Source of the DNA: an uncultured Bacilli bacterium
Lineage (GTDB): Bacteria > Bacillota_I > Bacilli_A > RF39 > UBA660
Length of the DNA: 12,967 nt
Reading direction: 5' to 3'
Assembly (NCBI GenBank): GCA_944327405.1
Contig: CALVHK010000022.1
Span: forward strand, 1 to 12,967
The first letter of the stretch is position 1, and each line of letters begins with the position of its first letter. The notes beneath the pieces are model-generated. The model made no database searches. It was not told the origin of the DNA and saw nothing but the letters and a program-made list of their open reading frames with translations. Shown here one piece after another: positions 6,916 through 12,967 of this stretch. The translations under genes were made by a program, and so were the position numbers.

Positions 6916-7777
6916 CATTTTTTAATAAAAATTTATTAATGAGAGGAATCGTTAAGCTACAGATAAAAATGCTTATAAAACTTGCTTCCATAGGTATTAC
7001 TAGCGATAGAACAGAAGTTATGATACCTATTAATACGCCATAAATCATCATTCCCTTTTTGGTATTTGGAGTATATGGGTCGGTAACAAACATGGCAAAA
7101 GCAAAATAAGTAGTACCATTTAAGAGATTATTTAAATAAGTGGTATCTTTGATAATTATAAATACGAGCGCTAATATTAAAACGTAGCTTAAGCTAGAAG
7201 TAATAGGAATGATTTTTTTATAAAATTTATTAAAAGCTAAAATAAGAAAACTGATTATTACGAAAAAAGTACTACTTGTAAATATTCCCCCGTTTGCATA
7301 TCCTAAAAATTTATCAGACCAGTTATAATTAAAAGCGTTTATTTTTTCGGCAACATTTAAATAAGAATAGCTGTTAAAAATAAGAGCTAAAATGAGAACT
7401 ATTCTGGTTAAGCTTATATAATTAAATGCGTATTTACGACTCATTATACTTGTTATAAAAAGAGTTGCAAATAAGACTAAAGAATAAATCAAGACATTTG
7501 TATTCATAGATACCGTGCATGATAAAATAAGACTAATTAATATCATTTCTTTTTTGCTTGTCTTTTGAATCACACCAATTAGAAAACCAATAAGAATGCT
7601 AATTAGCGGAAAATATAGGGGTATGAATATATCCTGGAAAGTAATTAAATCGTTTTGATATAATAATATGCCATTTTTATAAAAGCCAAAGAAAAGAAGA
7701 GGAATTAAAGCGATAAAATAAGTATGAATTAAACTTTTTTGATCTTTTTGATAATGAATATAAGGAATCTTACTCAT
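6902..7777 (-). CDS. rnfD: RnfD/NqrB-family membrane protein
   Basis: Integral membrane protein of 291 residues with about nine or ten hydrophobic segments. The family signature for RnfD/NqrB is visible as AFAMFVTDPYTPNTKKG (226-242), followed by YGVLIGIITSVLSL. RnfD is a flavin-bearing membrane subunit of the ferredoxin:NAD+ oxidoreductase Rnf; it passes electrons as part of an ion pump. The protein is shorter than typical RnfD (about 310-350), and I cannot find the S-G-A-T-like motif used for covalent FMN attachment. The region before NGGIFTSSTF (162-171), where it would be expected, reads NAFNYNWSD. It starts with ATG preceded by AAAGGAG at 6 bases and overlaps the rnfC stop by 8 bases, so the two are translated together. 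No other Rnf gene follows; the next gene is the adhesin. Ends in TGA. The family call is good; activity as part of a true Rnf pump is doubtful. Confidence 0.85.
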   Translation of the reverse strand: MSKIPYIHYQKDQKSLIHTYFIALIPLLFFGFYKNGILLYQNDLITFQDIFIPLYFPLISILIGFLIGVIQKTSKKEMILISLILSCTVSMNTNVLIYSLVLFATLFITSIMSRKYAFNYISLTRIVLILALIFNSYSYLNVAEKINAFNYNWSDKFLGYANGGIFTSSTFFVIISFLILAFNKFYKKIIPITSSLSYVLILALVFIIIKDTTYLNNLLNGTTYFAFAMFVTDPYTPNTKKGMMIYGVLIGIITSVLSLVIPMEASFISIFICSLTIPLINKFLLKNVYNQ

Positions 7778-8879
7778 GATGCTCTCCTTTCAAATAGCGA
7801 TTAAACTTTATATATACAGGACAAATATATGAACATAAACCACAATTTATGCATTTATCTTTAACGTGATTTAAATATTTAGGATCATGTAAGAAAACGG
7901 GTTTAATTTTTACTGGGCAAATATCACTACATAAACCACAGTTAATGCATTTCCCTTCTGGTTTTGCCTCTACAGAATTCATTACCAAAAGGCTATTTAG
8001 TTCTTCGGTAACAATAAAATTGTCTAGTTTAATTTCTTTTCCACTCATTAGTCCATTAGCTATAAAGACGGCATTTTCATTAACCTCAAAATATTCGTCT
8101 ATAACCTCTTTTAGTCTTGTTCCTATTTTTACTTCGACAATCATTCTTGGTTTGATAGCATTCCCACTTATGGTAATTAGTTTAGTCGTTGTTGGTTTGT
8201 TTTTCTTTAGCTCGTTATAAATACCATAAAATAAACTCGCACTTACTACTTGTGTTTCTTCTTCCTTCAGTTCTAAATAGGAAAGTAAAAATTTGTTTTT
8301 TGCTAATAAGTAATAATCTGGTAATACTTTTAAAATAATCGTTGGATACATACCTAAAGCACTCATTAATTTATTGATATTTTCGCTACTGCTAGCTTTT
8401 AGGCAAATGTAAATGGTGATGTCAAATAATTGACTGATTTCATCTAGTAATTCTAATAGCTCTTCGTAATATAAGAACAAATAAAAGTTTTCGGTTAGAA
8501 CATAAAGCTCATTGTCTAAAGCATTTAAGACTAGATTTTTTTTGTTTTCTAAATTCAACTTCTTTAAAATATCTTCTTTTTTTAGTTTTGCCCGTGAAAA
8601 TGTTTCTTTTTTTCGTTTTTCTTTAAAATCATTTTCAATTTCTAAATAATATTCACTATTAACTAATGAATCCATTTTTACTAACTTTCTTACATAACCA
8701 GATATGGGTGAAATACTTTGGGGTAGGACATTACTGCCAATTAAAACTTCTTCGTTTTTGTGGACGTTTAAAACATTCTCCTTAACCGGTAAGTAAAGAA
8801 AATCGGGTTTTAAATATTGTTCTATTTTACTTGACACCAATATATTTTCGTCTTTTTGTAATTCTATTAACTTCTGCAT
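7770..8879 (-). CDS. rnfC: RnfC-like iron-sulfur protein, divergent
   Basis: Predicted peripheral subunit of an Rnf-type electron-transfer complex, 369 residues against about 430-450 in typical RnfC. The N-terminal lipoyl-like domain is recognisable (LPVKENVLNVHKNEEVLIGS, then ISPISGYVRKL, residues 30-66). An SLBB-like segment is at ~233-298 (ITISGNAIKPRMIVEVKIGT, then IANGLMSG). Two ferredoxin-type [4Fe-4S] motifs, CxxCxxCxxxCP, end the protein: Cys311/314/317/321 and Cys343/346/349/353. The glycine-rich G-x-G-G-A-x-F-P loop that binds NADH/FMN is absent; the corresponding region (~94-113) is Lys/Leu-rich, and the ECEPY motif reads DNELY (122-126). The start has AAGGTGG close upstream, 10 bases after the uvrC stop, so it is in that operon. 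The protein may accept electrons from something other than NADH; this is inference. Confidence 0.85.
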   Translation of the reverse strand: MQKLIELQKDENILVSSKIEQYLKPDFLYLPVKENVLNVHKNEEVLIGSNVLPQSISPISGYVRKLVKMDSLVNSEYYLEIENDFKEKRKKETFSRAKLKKEDILKKLNLENKKNLVLNALDNELYVLTENFYLFLYYEELLELLDEISQLFDITIYICLKASSSENINKLMSALGMYPTIILKVLPDYYLLAKNKFLLSYLELKEEETQVVSASLFYGIYNELKKNKPTTTKLITISGNAIKPRMIVEVKIGTRLKEVIDEYFEVNENAVFIANGLMSGKEIKLDNFIVTEELNSLLVMNSVEAKPEGKCINCGLCSDICPVKIKPVFLHDPKYLNHVKDKCINCGLCSYICPVYIKFNRYLKGEHHE

Positions 8880-8889
8880 AACACCACCT

Positions 8890-10662
8890 TTATTCTTTTG
8901 CGTCCTTTTCTTTTAAGTATTCTTGCAAACGTATGGCAATATTTTCTGGTAAAATTTTGGTGAGTTCCTCTAAAGGAGCTTCTTTTATTTTAGCAACACT
9001 ACCAAACGTTTTAATAAGCTCTTTCTTTCTTTTAGCTCCAATTCCCTCAATATTATCAAGAACACTAGCAATGGCACCTTTACTTCTGATTGTCCGGTGA
9101 TAACTAATCGTATAACGGTGAACCTCATCTTGCATTCTCGTTAAATAATGGAAGACATTACTTGTTTTGTCTAAAGGAATCATACGATAGCCTAAAGAAT
9201 CAATCAAATCATTCGTTCTATGCTTATCATTCTTTCTTAACCCACAAACCCGGATATTTAAGTTTAAGCTATTTAATACTTCTAAACAGGCATTGATTTG
9301 ATTAATACCACCGTCGACAATAATTAAATCCGGTAACTCGAGCTTATCCACCAAAGCTCGGTAATATCTTCGGTAGATCACTTCTTGCATCGTGTGATAA
9401 TCATCATTTTTATCTAAGCTAATCTTGTATTTTCGATATTCTTTTTTCGCTGGTTTTCCCCCTTTAAAGACAACCATGCAACTAACTGTAAATGAGCCGA
9501 AAAGATTGGAGTTATCAAACAAATCAATCCGGTCTAACTTAGATAAGCCTAGTAAATCTCTTAATTCGTCATTCGCTTTCTCCGTTTTTTCCTCATCTCG
9601 AACAATAATTTCTAGTTCATTTTCTAAGTTGATTTTGGCATTATACGCAGCCATATCGACAAGCTTCTTTTTCTTACCTTTTAAAGGAACAAAAAAGGTA
9701 GAAGATGTGAGTTCACTTAAAATACTCGTGTTAACATCACTTGGGACCAATACTTCTTTAGGTATTTCATGCTTCGAATAAAACGTCATCAAATAGGTAT
9801 CTAATTCATCTTGATATTCACTGATAACTGGGAATATATCGGTGTGTCCTCCGACCATTCGACCATTTCTAAGGAAAAGAATTTGAATGCTTAAATAGCC
9901 TTTATCAAAATAAAAACCTACGACATCCCGATTTACATAATCATGTAATTCCATCTTTTGTTTATCTAAAATAATACTAATATAATTTAATTCTTTTTTT
10001 AGCTCTAAGGCCATTTCAAAATTTAGTTGCTCGCTATACATGTTGATTTTCTCCAAAATCTTATTTTTTAAGACATCGGCATTCCCTCTTAAGAAACTCA
10101 AGATTTCTTTTTCCATAGCATCCAGTTTTTCTTGATCAACCTTTTTCTCACAATACCCAAGACACTCACCAATATGATAATACAAACATACTTTCTTAGG
10201 CATACTATCACATTTCTTTAACGGATATAACCGGTTGATTAAGCTTACAATTCTTCTTGCTGCATAAGCATTTGGATAAGGGCCAAAGAGTAATTTCTTA
10301 TCTTTTTTCTTGATATTTAAATACCTAGATACTTGAAGTTTTGGATAAGGCTTACTAATATATTCAATGTAGGGATAACTTTTGTCATCTTTAAGTAAAA
10401 TGTTATATTTAGGATCATACTGTTTAATTAAGTTAAACTCGAGTAAAAATGCTTCTAACTCACTACCGGCAACAATATAGGAAAAGTCTTTAATCTCGCT
10501 TACCATTTTCGCTGTCTTCCCCGTTTGAGGACGATTAAAATAAGAATTTACTCTCTTATGTAAATCTTTGGCTTTACCAACATAGATAATGGTTCCATCA
10601 CTATTTTTCATTTGATAAGATCCAGGTAAATGAGGAACTAATTTTAGTTTTTCTTTCAGCAT
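8890..10662 (-). CDS. uvrC: UvrABC nucleotide excision repair subunit C
   Basis: Makes the 3' and 5' incisions on damaged DNA after UvrA/UvrB recognition. The 590 residues match the family (about 590-610). The GIY-YIG nuclease domain is at ~9-90 (PGSYQM, then IIYVGKAKDLHKRV). A cysteine cluster Cys151/159/167/171 (CLYYHIGECLGYC) matches the [4Fe-4S] ligands of UvrC. The UVR motif that contacts UvrB is at ~203-237. The RNase H-like 5' nuclease domain follows in the second half (DLFDNSNLFGSFTVSCMVVF; IVDGGINQINACLEVL), and helix-hairpin-helix motifs end the protein (LDNIEGIGAKRKKELIKTFG). ATG 10662 was chosen because AGGTGG lies 5 bases before it; a GTG three codons upstream (10671) fits the B. 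subtilis N-terminus (MNKQLKEKL) and is the alternative. First gene of uvrC-rnfC-rnfD. Confidence 0.96.
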   Translation of the reverse strand: MLKEKLKLVPHLPGSYQMKNSDGTIIYVGKAKDLHKRVNSYFNRPQTGKTAKMVSEIKDFSYIVAGSELEAFLLEFNLIKQYDPKYNILLKDDKSYPYIEYISKPYPKLQVSRYLNIKKKDKKLLFGPYPNAYAARRIVSLINRLYPLKKCDSMPKKVCLYYHIGECLGYCEKKVDQEKLDAMEKEILSFLRGNADVLKNKILEKINMYSEQLNFEMALELKKELNYISIILDKQKMELHDYVNRDVVGFYFDKGYLSIQILFLRNGRMVGGHTDIFPVISEYQDELDTYLMTFYSKHEIPKEVLVPSDVNTSILSELTSSTFFVPLKGKKKKLVDMAAYNAKINLENELEIIVRDEEKTEKANDELRDLLGLSKLDRIDLFDNSNLFGSFTVSCMVVFKGGKPAKKEYRKYKISLDKNDDYHTMQEVIYRRYYRALVDKLELPDLIIVDGGINQINACLEVLNSLNLNIRVCGLRKNDKHRTNDLIDSLGYRMIPLDKTSNVFHYLTRMQDEVHRYTISYHRTIRSKGAIASVLDNIEGIGAKRKKELIKTFGSVAKIKEAPLEELTKILPENIAIRLQEYLKEKDAKE

Positions 10663-10681
10663 TTTAACCACCTACCCTTTT

Positions 10682-10687
10682 ATTATA
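10682..10687 (-). promoter_or_regulatory. -10 element for the uvrC-rnfC-rnfD operon
   Basis: Perfect TATAAT on the minus strand, about 20 bases before ATG 10662. No good -35 hexamer is seen at 16-18 bases. Predicted start near 10675 leaves room for the AGGTGG ribosome binding site (10673-10668). Confidence 0.55.
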
Positions 10688-10700
10688 CTACATTTTTTAG

Positions 10701-10706
10701 TATAAT
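10701..10706 (+). promoter_or_regulatory. -10 element for yigZ
   Basis: Perfect TATAAT, the mirror image of the one facing uvrC. The -35 region is only T-rich. AGAGGTG (10711-10717) is the ribosome binding site, 5 bases before ATG 10723, so the mRNA leader would be very short. Confidence 0.5.
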
Positions 10707-10722
10707 AAAAAGAGGTGTTTTT

Positions 10723-11076
10723 ATGAAATTGTTAAATACTTGTACTTTAGAGATCAAAAAATCTAAATTTATCGCTTATTATTATGAAGTAACTAATGTT
10801 GAAGAAGTAGCCAAGATACTTGAAGAGTTAAAAAAGGAACATAAGAAAGCTAGACACATTCCCTACGCTTACAAGATTGATGGATACATAAAAAAATCTG
10901 ATGATAAAGAACCATCAGGAACTAGTGGTATGCCTATATTAAATATCATCGATAAGAATAATCTTAATCATGTACTCATTGCTGTTGTAAGGTATTTTGG
11001 TGGCATAAAACTTGGAGCTGGAGGCTTAGTTCGAGCTTACAGCAATAGTGCCAAAGAAGCAATTAAAATAAATTAA
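10723..11076 (+). CDS. YigZ/IMPACT (UPF0029) family protein, N-terminal domain only
   Basis: Member of the YigZ/IMPACT family, whose biochemical role in bacteria is unclear; eukaryotic IMPACT modulates translation through GCN2. The 117 residues contain the whole N-terminal domain: KSKFIAYYYEV (13-23), a His-x-x-Tyr-Ala segment ARHIPYAYKIDG (43-54), SDDKEPSGTSGMPIL (59-73) and the family's hallmark VVRYFGGIKLGAGGLVRAY (88-106). Typical bacterial YigZ has about 200-215 residues with a ferredoxin-like second domain (DUF1949), which is missing. The sequence after the stop encodes no remnant of it on this strand; a small membrane protein is encoded there on the opposite strand. So this looks like a settled short form, not a fresh frameshift. 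ATG has AGAGGTG 5 bases upstream. Its last 14 bases overlap the convergent small gene. Confidence 0.9.
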   Translation: MKLLNTCTLEIKKSKFIAYYYEVTNVEEVAKILEELKKEHKKARHIPYAYKIDGYIKKSDDKEPSGTSGMPILNIIDKNNLNHVLIAVVRYFGGIKLGAGGLVRAYSNSAKEAIKIN

Positions 11077-11221
11077 TGCTTTCTAAAACAATACTGTTAG
11101 GGTCATTAACTTCTTCAGCCTCACGAACGGTTCTTGCATAAACCCCAATGATACTCGCTGTACCAATGGTTACTCCTAAAAATAATACAATTAAAATAAT
11201 TAATTTTTCATAAAACTTCAT
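11063..11221 (-). CDS. Small single-pass membrane protein, 52 residues, unknown function
   Basis: The minus-strand frame begins ATG (11221) and ends TAA (11065-11063). The protein begins MKFYEKLIILIVLFLGVTIG, with a hydrophobic membrane span at about residues 7-28, then VYARTVREAEEVNDP (27-41) and a short tail ending ESINLF. An excellent ribosome binding site, AGGTGAG (11234-11228), lies 6 bases before the ATG, and a plausible promoter is just upstream. The coding stretch has no internal stop and uses codons like its neighbours. It is convergent with yigZ and overlaps its last 14 bases. I do not recognise the family. The charge pattern (two Lys before, two Arg after the span) does not settle the topology, and the N-terminal span could also be an uncleaved signal anchor. 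Confidence 0.65.
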   Translation of the reverse strand: MKFYEKLIILIVLFLGVTIGTASIIGVYARTVREAEEVNDPNSIVLESINLF

Positions 11222-11243
11222 ACTTTTCTCACCTACTATTATA

Positions 11244-11272
11244 AGTATACCTAAAATTAACTATTTAAACAA
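11244..11272 (-). promoter_or_regulatory. Possible promoter of the 52-residue membrane protein gene
   Basis: On the minus strand TTGTTT (11272-11267), a 17-base spacer and TATACT (11249-11244). The predicted start near 11237 leaves the AGGTGAG site in a short leader. A TATAAT at 11243-11238 is too close to that site to serve as the -10 element. Confidence 0.45.
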
Positions 11273-11283
11273 TAGTTTTTTTA
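11259..11283 (+). terminator. Weak hairpin with T-tract, possible yigZ terminator
   Basis: AACTATT (11259-11265) pairs with AATAGTT (11271-11277) across a 5-base loop, followed by a T-rich tract (TTTTTATTTTTC). The stem has one G-C pair per arm and lies about 180 bases after the yigZ stop, so it is weak support; it also overlaps the promoter predicted for the small gene. Confidence 0.35.
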
Positions 11284-11294
11284 TTTTTCTTTAC

Positions 11295-11322
11295 AAAAAG
11301 AGCAGAGATAAACTCTACTCTT
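11295..11322 (-). terminator. Rho-independent terminator of the tmk-queA operon
   Basis: On the minus strand AAGAGTAGAG pairs with CTCTGCTCTT over 10 bp (one U-G wobble in RNA), with loop TTTAT and a run of five T. It starts 27 bases after the queA stop. The wobble makes the stem complete only on this strand, which fits its orientation. Confidence 0.8.
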
Positions 11323-11349
11323 ATAATCGTTCGTTCTACACAAAAAAGA

Positions 11350-12372
11350 TTATTTTATAAACATCGCATCTCCAAAAGAGAAGAATCGATATTTGTTTTC
11401 TACTGCTTCCCTATAAGCATTTAGTATAATTTCTCTAGATGATAAAGCACTAACAAGCATTAATAATGTTGATTTTGGTAAGTGGAAATTGGTGATTAAG
11501 CCATCTATGGCTAAAAACTCAAATCCTGGATAAATGAATATGTCGGTATTTCCACTACACTCTCTAAATTCATGATATTTATGCATGATAGTTTCTAGTG
11601 TTCTTGTAGAAGTGGTACCCACGGCATAAATCTTTCTTCCTTCTTTTTTGGCAAGATTTAGTTTGTCTGCTACTTCTTGAGTCATTTGATAGAACTCACT
11701 ATGCATGTGATGATCTAAAATGTTTTCTTCTTCTACTGGTCTAAATGTGCCTAAGCCAACATGAAGAGTAATAAACAGTATTTCTATTCCTTTATTTTTT
11801 AGTTCATCCAGCAATTCCTTAGTAAAATGAAGTCCTGCAGTTGGTGCAGCAGCACTACCCGCAACACGTGCATACACTGTTTGATAACGATTCTTATCTT
11901 GAAGTTTCTCATGAATATAAGGTGGAAGTGGCATTTCACCTAATTCATCTAATATTTCCATTAAAATACCATCATAAATTAACTTTACATGAACGATACC
12001 TTCATCCAGTTTTTCGGTGACCAGAGCTTTTAATTTGTCATGAAAGGTAACAATGGTTCCTACTTTTAATCTTTTCGCAGGTCTAGATAAACATTCCCAG
12101 GTGTCCTCACCTAAATCTTTTAGAAGCAATAACTCAATCACTGCTCCCGTATCCTCTTTTGTACCTATGAGTCTTGCTGGTATGACTTTGGTATCATTAA
12201 GAACTAAACAATCCCCAGCATGCAATTCACTTACAATATCATGAAAATATTTATGTTCGATATCCCCTGTTAATTTATCCAAAACCATTAATCTTGATTC
12301 ATCACGCTCTTTGATGGGAGTTTGTGCAATTAACTCTGGTGGTAATTCATAATCAAAATCACTTAACTTCAT
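11350..12372 (-). CDS. queA: S-adenosylmethionine:tRNA ribosyltransferase-isomerase QueA
   Basis: Transfers the ribosyl part of SAM to preQ1 in tRNA to give epoxyqueuosine, a late step of queuosine synthesis at the wobble position of GUN-anticodon tRNAs. The 340 residues equal the family length. Signature motifs appear in order: LVLNDTKVIPARL (57-69), AAPTAGLHFT (175-184), HVGLGTFRPV (204-213), VGTTSTRTLE (251-260), NFHLPKSTLLMLV (295-307) and FFSFGDAM (330-337). All are intact. The ATG has GAGGG 5 bases upstream, inside the last codons of tmk, whose stop is separated by one base, so the two genes are co-transcribed. A terminator follows. Other queuosine genes (tgt, queG/queH) are not in the window; in many Bacillota queA is next to ruvB and tgt instead. 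Confidence 0.97.
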   Translation of the reverse strand: MKLSDFDYELPPELIAQTPIKERDESRLMVLDKLTGDIEHKYFHDIVSELHAGDCLVLNDTKVIPARLIGTKEDTGAVIELLLLKDLGEDTWECLSRPAKRLKVGTIVTFHDKLKALVTEKLDEGIVHVKLIYDGILMEILDELGEMPLPPYIHEKLQDKNRYQTVYARVAGSAAAPTAGLHFTKELLDELKNKGIEILFITLHVGLGTFRPVEEENILDHHMHSEFYQMTQEVADKLNLAKKEGRKIYAVGTTSTRTLETIMHKYHEFRECSGNTDIFIYPGFEFLAIDGLITNFHLPKSTLLMLVSALSSREIILNAYREAVENKYRFFSFGDAMFIK

Positions 12373-12373
12373 C

Positions 12374-12967
12374 TTATCCCTCTGTTTCTAAAAATTGTTT
12401 TACTTTTCTTTTTATTTCTTCGGCTATGTCATCAATTGATCGAAGTTGATCATTCTTTAAGCAATTGATCTTTTCATAGTCATAAATGGTGGAAAGCTCT
12501 AAATAAGCAATTTCTGCCATATGAAGCAAATTAACATTGGCTATTTTACCACGATCACGCTTTAAAGTACAGACATATTCGTAAGGTAAGTATAAGAATA
12601 TTACATAATCGGGTCTTGGCAATCCTAATAAAACAAATTCTAAATTATCTAACCATTCATACATCATATTACGTTTCTTAATATCTTTAATTTTACCACC
12701 TTGAAAAGCCATGTTTGATTCAACATAACGATTCAAAACTACGATATACCCAGCATCTAAATATTTATTGATAATATCAATATTATAAGCCCGATCAGCA
12801 GCATAATAAAGGCTTGATATTTTAGGATCAACATTTTCAATTCCCTCAGTAAAATAAGATTCAGAGCGCTTTCCAAGATATGCTTCCCCAATAATTTTAC
12901 CGGTTGGTGAGGCATAATTAGGAAAACCAAAACTAATCGCTTTGTATCCTAAAGCTTTTAAGTTTTC
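12374..12967 (-). CDS. tmk: Thymidylate kinase (dTMP kinase), 5' end cut by window edge
   Basis: Phosphorylates dTMP to dTDP with ATP. The frame is open to the right edge, giving 197 visible residues; the ATP-binding P-loop at the N-terminus is outside. Visible motifs: ISFGFPNYASPTGKIIGEAY (11-30), the dTMP-pocket segment VDPKISSLYYAADRAYNID (46-64), and VVLNRYVESNMAFQGGK (76-92), which corresponds to the family motif DRYvxSnxAyQG. In that motif Asp is replaced by Asn79. A lid-like segment RDRGKIANVNLLHMAE follows. A TTG at 12736 would give a 120-residue frame starting exactly at this Asn motif, but it is only an internal Leu codon. It precedes queA by one base. The overall pattern is that of Tmk; a related deoxynucleoside kinase cannot be fully excluded without the N-terminus. 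Confidence 0.85.
   Translation of the reverse strand, partial: ENLKALGYKAISFGFPNYASPTGKIIGEAYLGKRSESYFTEGIENVDPKISSLYYAADRAYNIDIINKYLDAGYIVVLNRYVESNMAFQGGKIKDIKKRNMMYEWLDNLEFVLLGLPRPDYVIFLYLPYEYVCTLKRDRGKIANVNLLHMAEIAYLELSTIYDYEKINCLKNDQLRSIDDIAEEIKRKVKQFLETEG

Larger units (their letters stand above)
10678..10710. repeat. Perfect 13-bp inverted repeat in the uvrC/yigZ divergent promoter region
   Basis: TTTTATTATACTA (10678-10690) is the exact reverse complement of TAGTATAATAAAA (10698-10710), with a 7-base centre (CATTTTT). Each arm carries an outward-facing TATAAT. The arms end in A rather than T on each outgoing strand, so this is not a terminator; it may also bind a dimeric regulator. 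Confidence 0.75.

Noticed and set aside
7945..8220. + strand open frame antisense to rnfC
   Set aside because: Hydrophobic product arising from the complement of a real gene; no start signal.
9425..9781. 118-codon + strand open frame antisense to uvrC
   Set aside because: Ser/Phe-rich shadow of uvrC, which is complete and strongly conserved.
10678..10710. The uvrC/yigZ palindrome as a bidirectional terminator
   Set aside because: Outgoing strands end in A, not T; the position between divergent genes and the two TATAAT boxes fit a promoter region.
12053..12244. + strand open frame antisense to queA
   Set aside because: Shadow of an intact, highly conserved gene; no ribosome binding site.
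12374..12736. Short 120-residue kinase starting at TTG 12736
   Set aside because: The frame continues upstream with clear thymidylate kinase sequence to the window edge.
1..12967. UGA read as tryptophan, as in Mycoplasma
   Set aside because: The rnfD-like and sortase genes end in TGA at sensible places, and conserved Trp residues in RpoD use TGG.

Overview
The window is AT-rich (roughly 30% G+C by eye) and carries a Bacillota-type gene set: a dnaG-rpoD-trmK operon, XRE regulators, a sortase with an LPXTG-like substrate, SigA-like promoters and AGGAGG-like ribosome binding sites. Two genes (rnfD-like and the sortase) end in TGA and tryptophans are encoded by TGG, so the standard bacterial code applies, not the Mycoplasma code. 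Compact packing, many overlapping genes and shortened versions of several proteins (YigZ, RnfC) suggest a small-genome, host-associated member of the Bacilli (RF39/Erysipelotrichia-like). That placement is inference. No tRNA, rRNA, CRISPR array or insertion sequence was seen.

Layout. Positions 1-664 (+) hold the 3' end of a tandem-XRE regulator and a small YqfQ-like protein. Convergent to them is the macromolecular-synthesis operon dnaG-rpoD-trmK (4154 to 648, -), whose genes overlap by 1 and 8 bases. It has its own promoter (TTGAGG-16-TATAAT) and a strong terminator lying inside the 3' end of the convergent YqfQ-like gene. Next comes a two-gene surface module (6804 to 4263, -): a thioester-domain adhesin with four SpaA/Cna-B-like domains and a VPKTG sorting signal, overlapped by a small sortase. 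The module has its own promoter and a terminator-like hairpin in its leader. Upstream is the operon uvrC-rnfC-rnfD (10662 to 6902, -), in which rnfC and rnfD stand alone without rnfG/E/A/B. A palindromic divergent promoter separates it from a half-length yigZ (+). A previously unlisted 52-residue membrane protein (11221 to 11063, -) overlaps the yigZ 3' end. The window closes with tmk-queA (-), tmk running off the right edge.

How the genes fit together. Most of the window is housekeeping: primase, housekeeping sigma factor, tRNA modification (TrmK m1A22, QueA queuosine), nucleotide excision repair and dTMP phosphorylation. The parts most worth a second look are (i) the adhesin/sortase module with a possible attenuator and a sortase lacking the usual catalytic arginine, (ii) the orphan RnfC/RnfD pair, in which RnfC has lost the recognisable NADH/FMN site but keeps both [4Fe-4S] motifs and RnfD shows no flavin-attachment motif, and (iii) the new small membrane protein.
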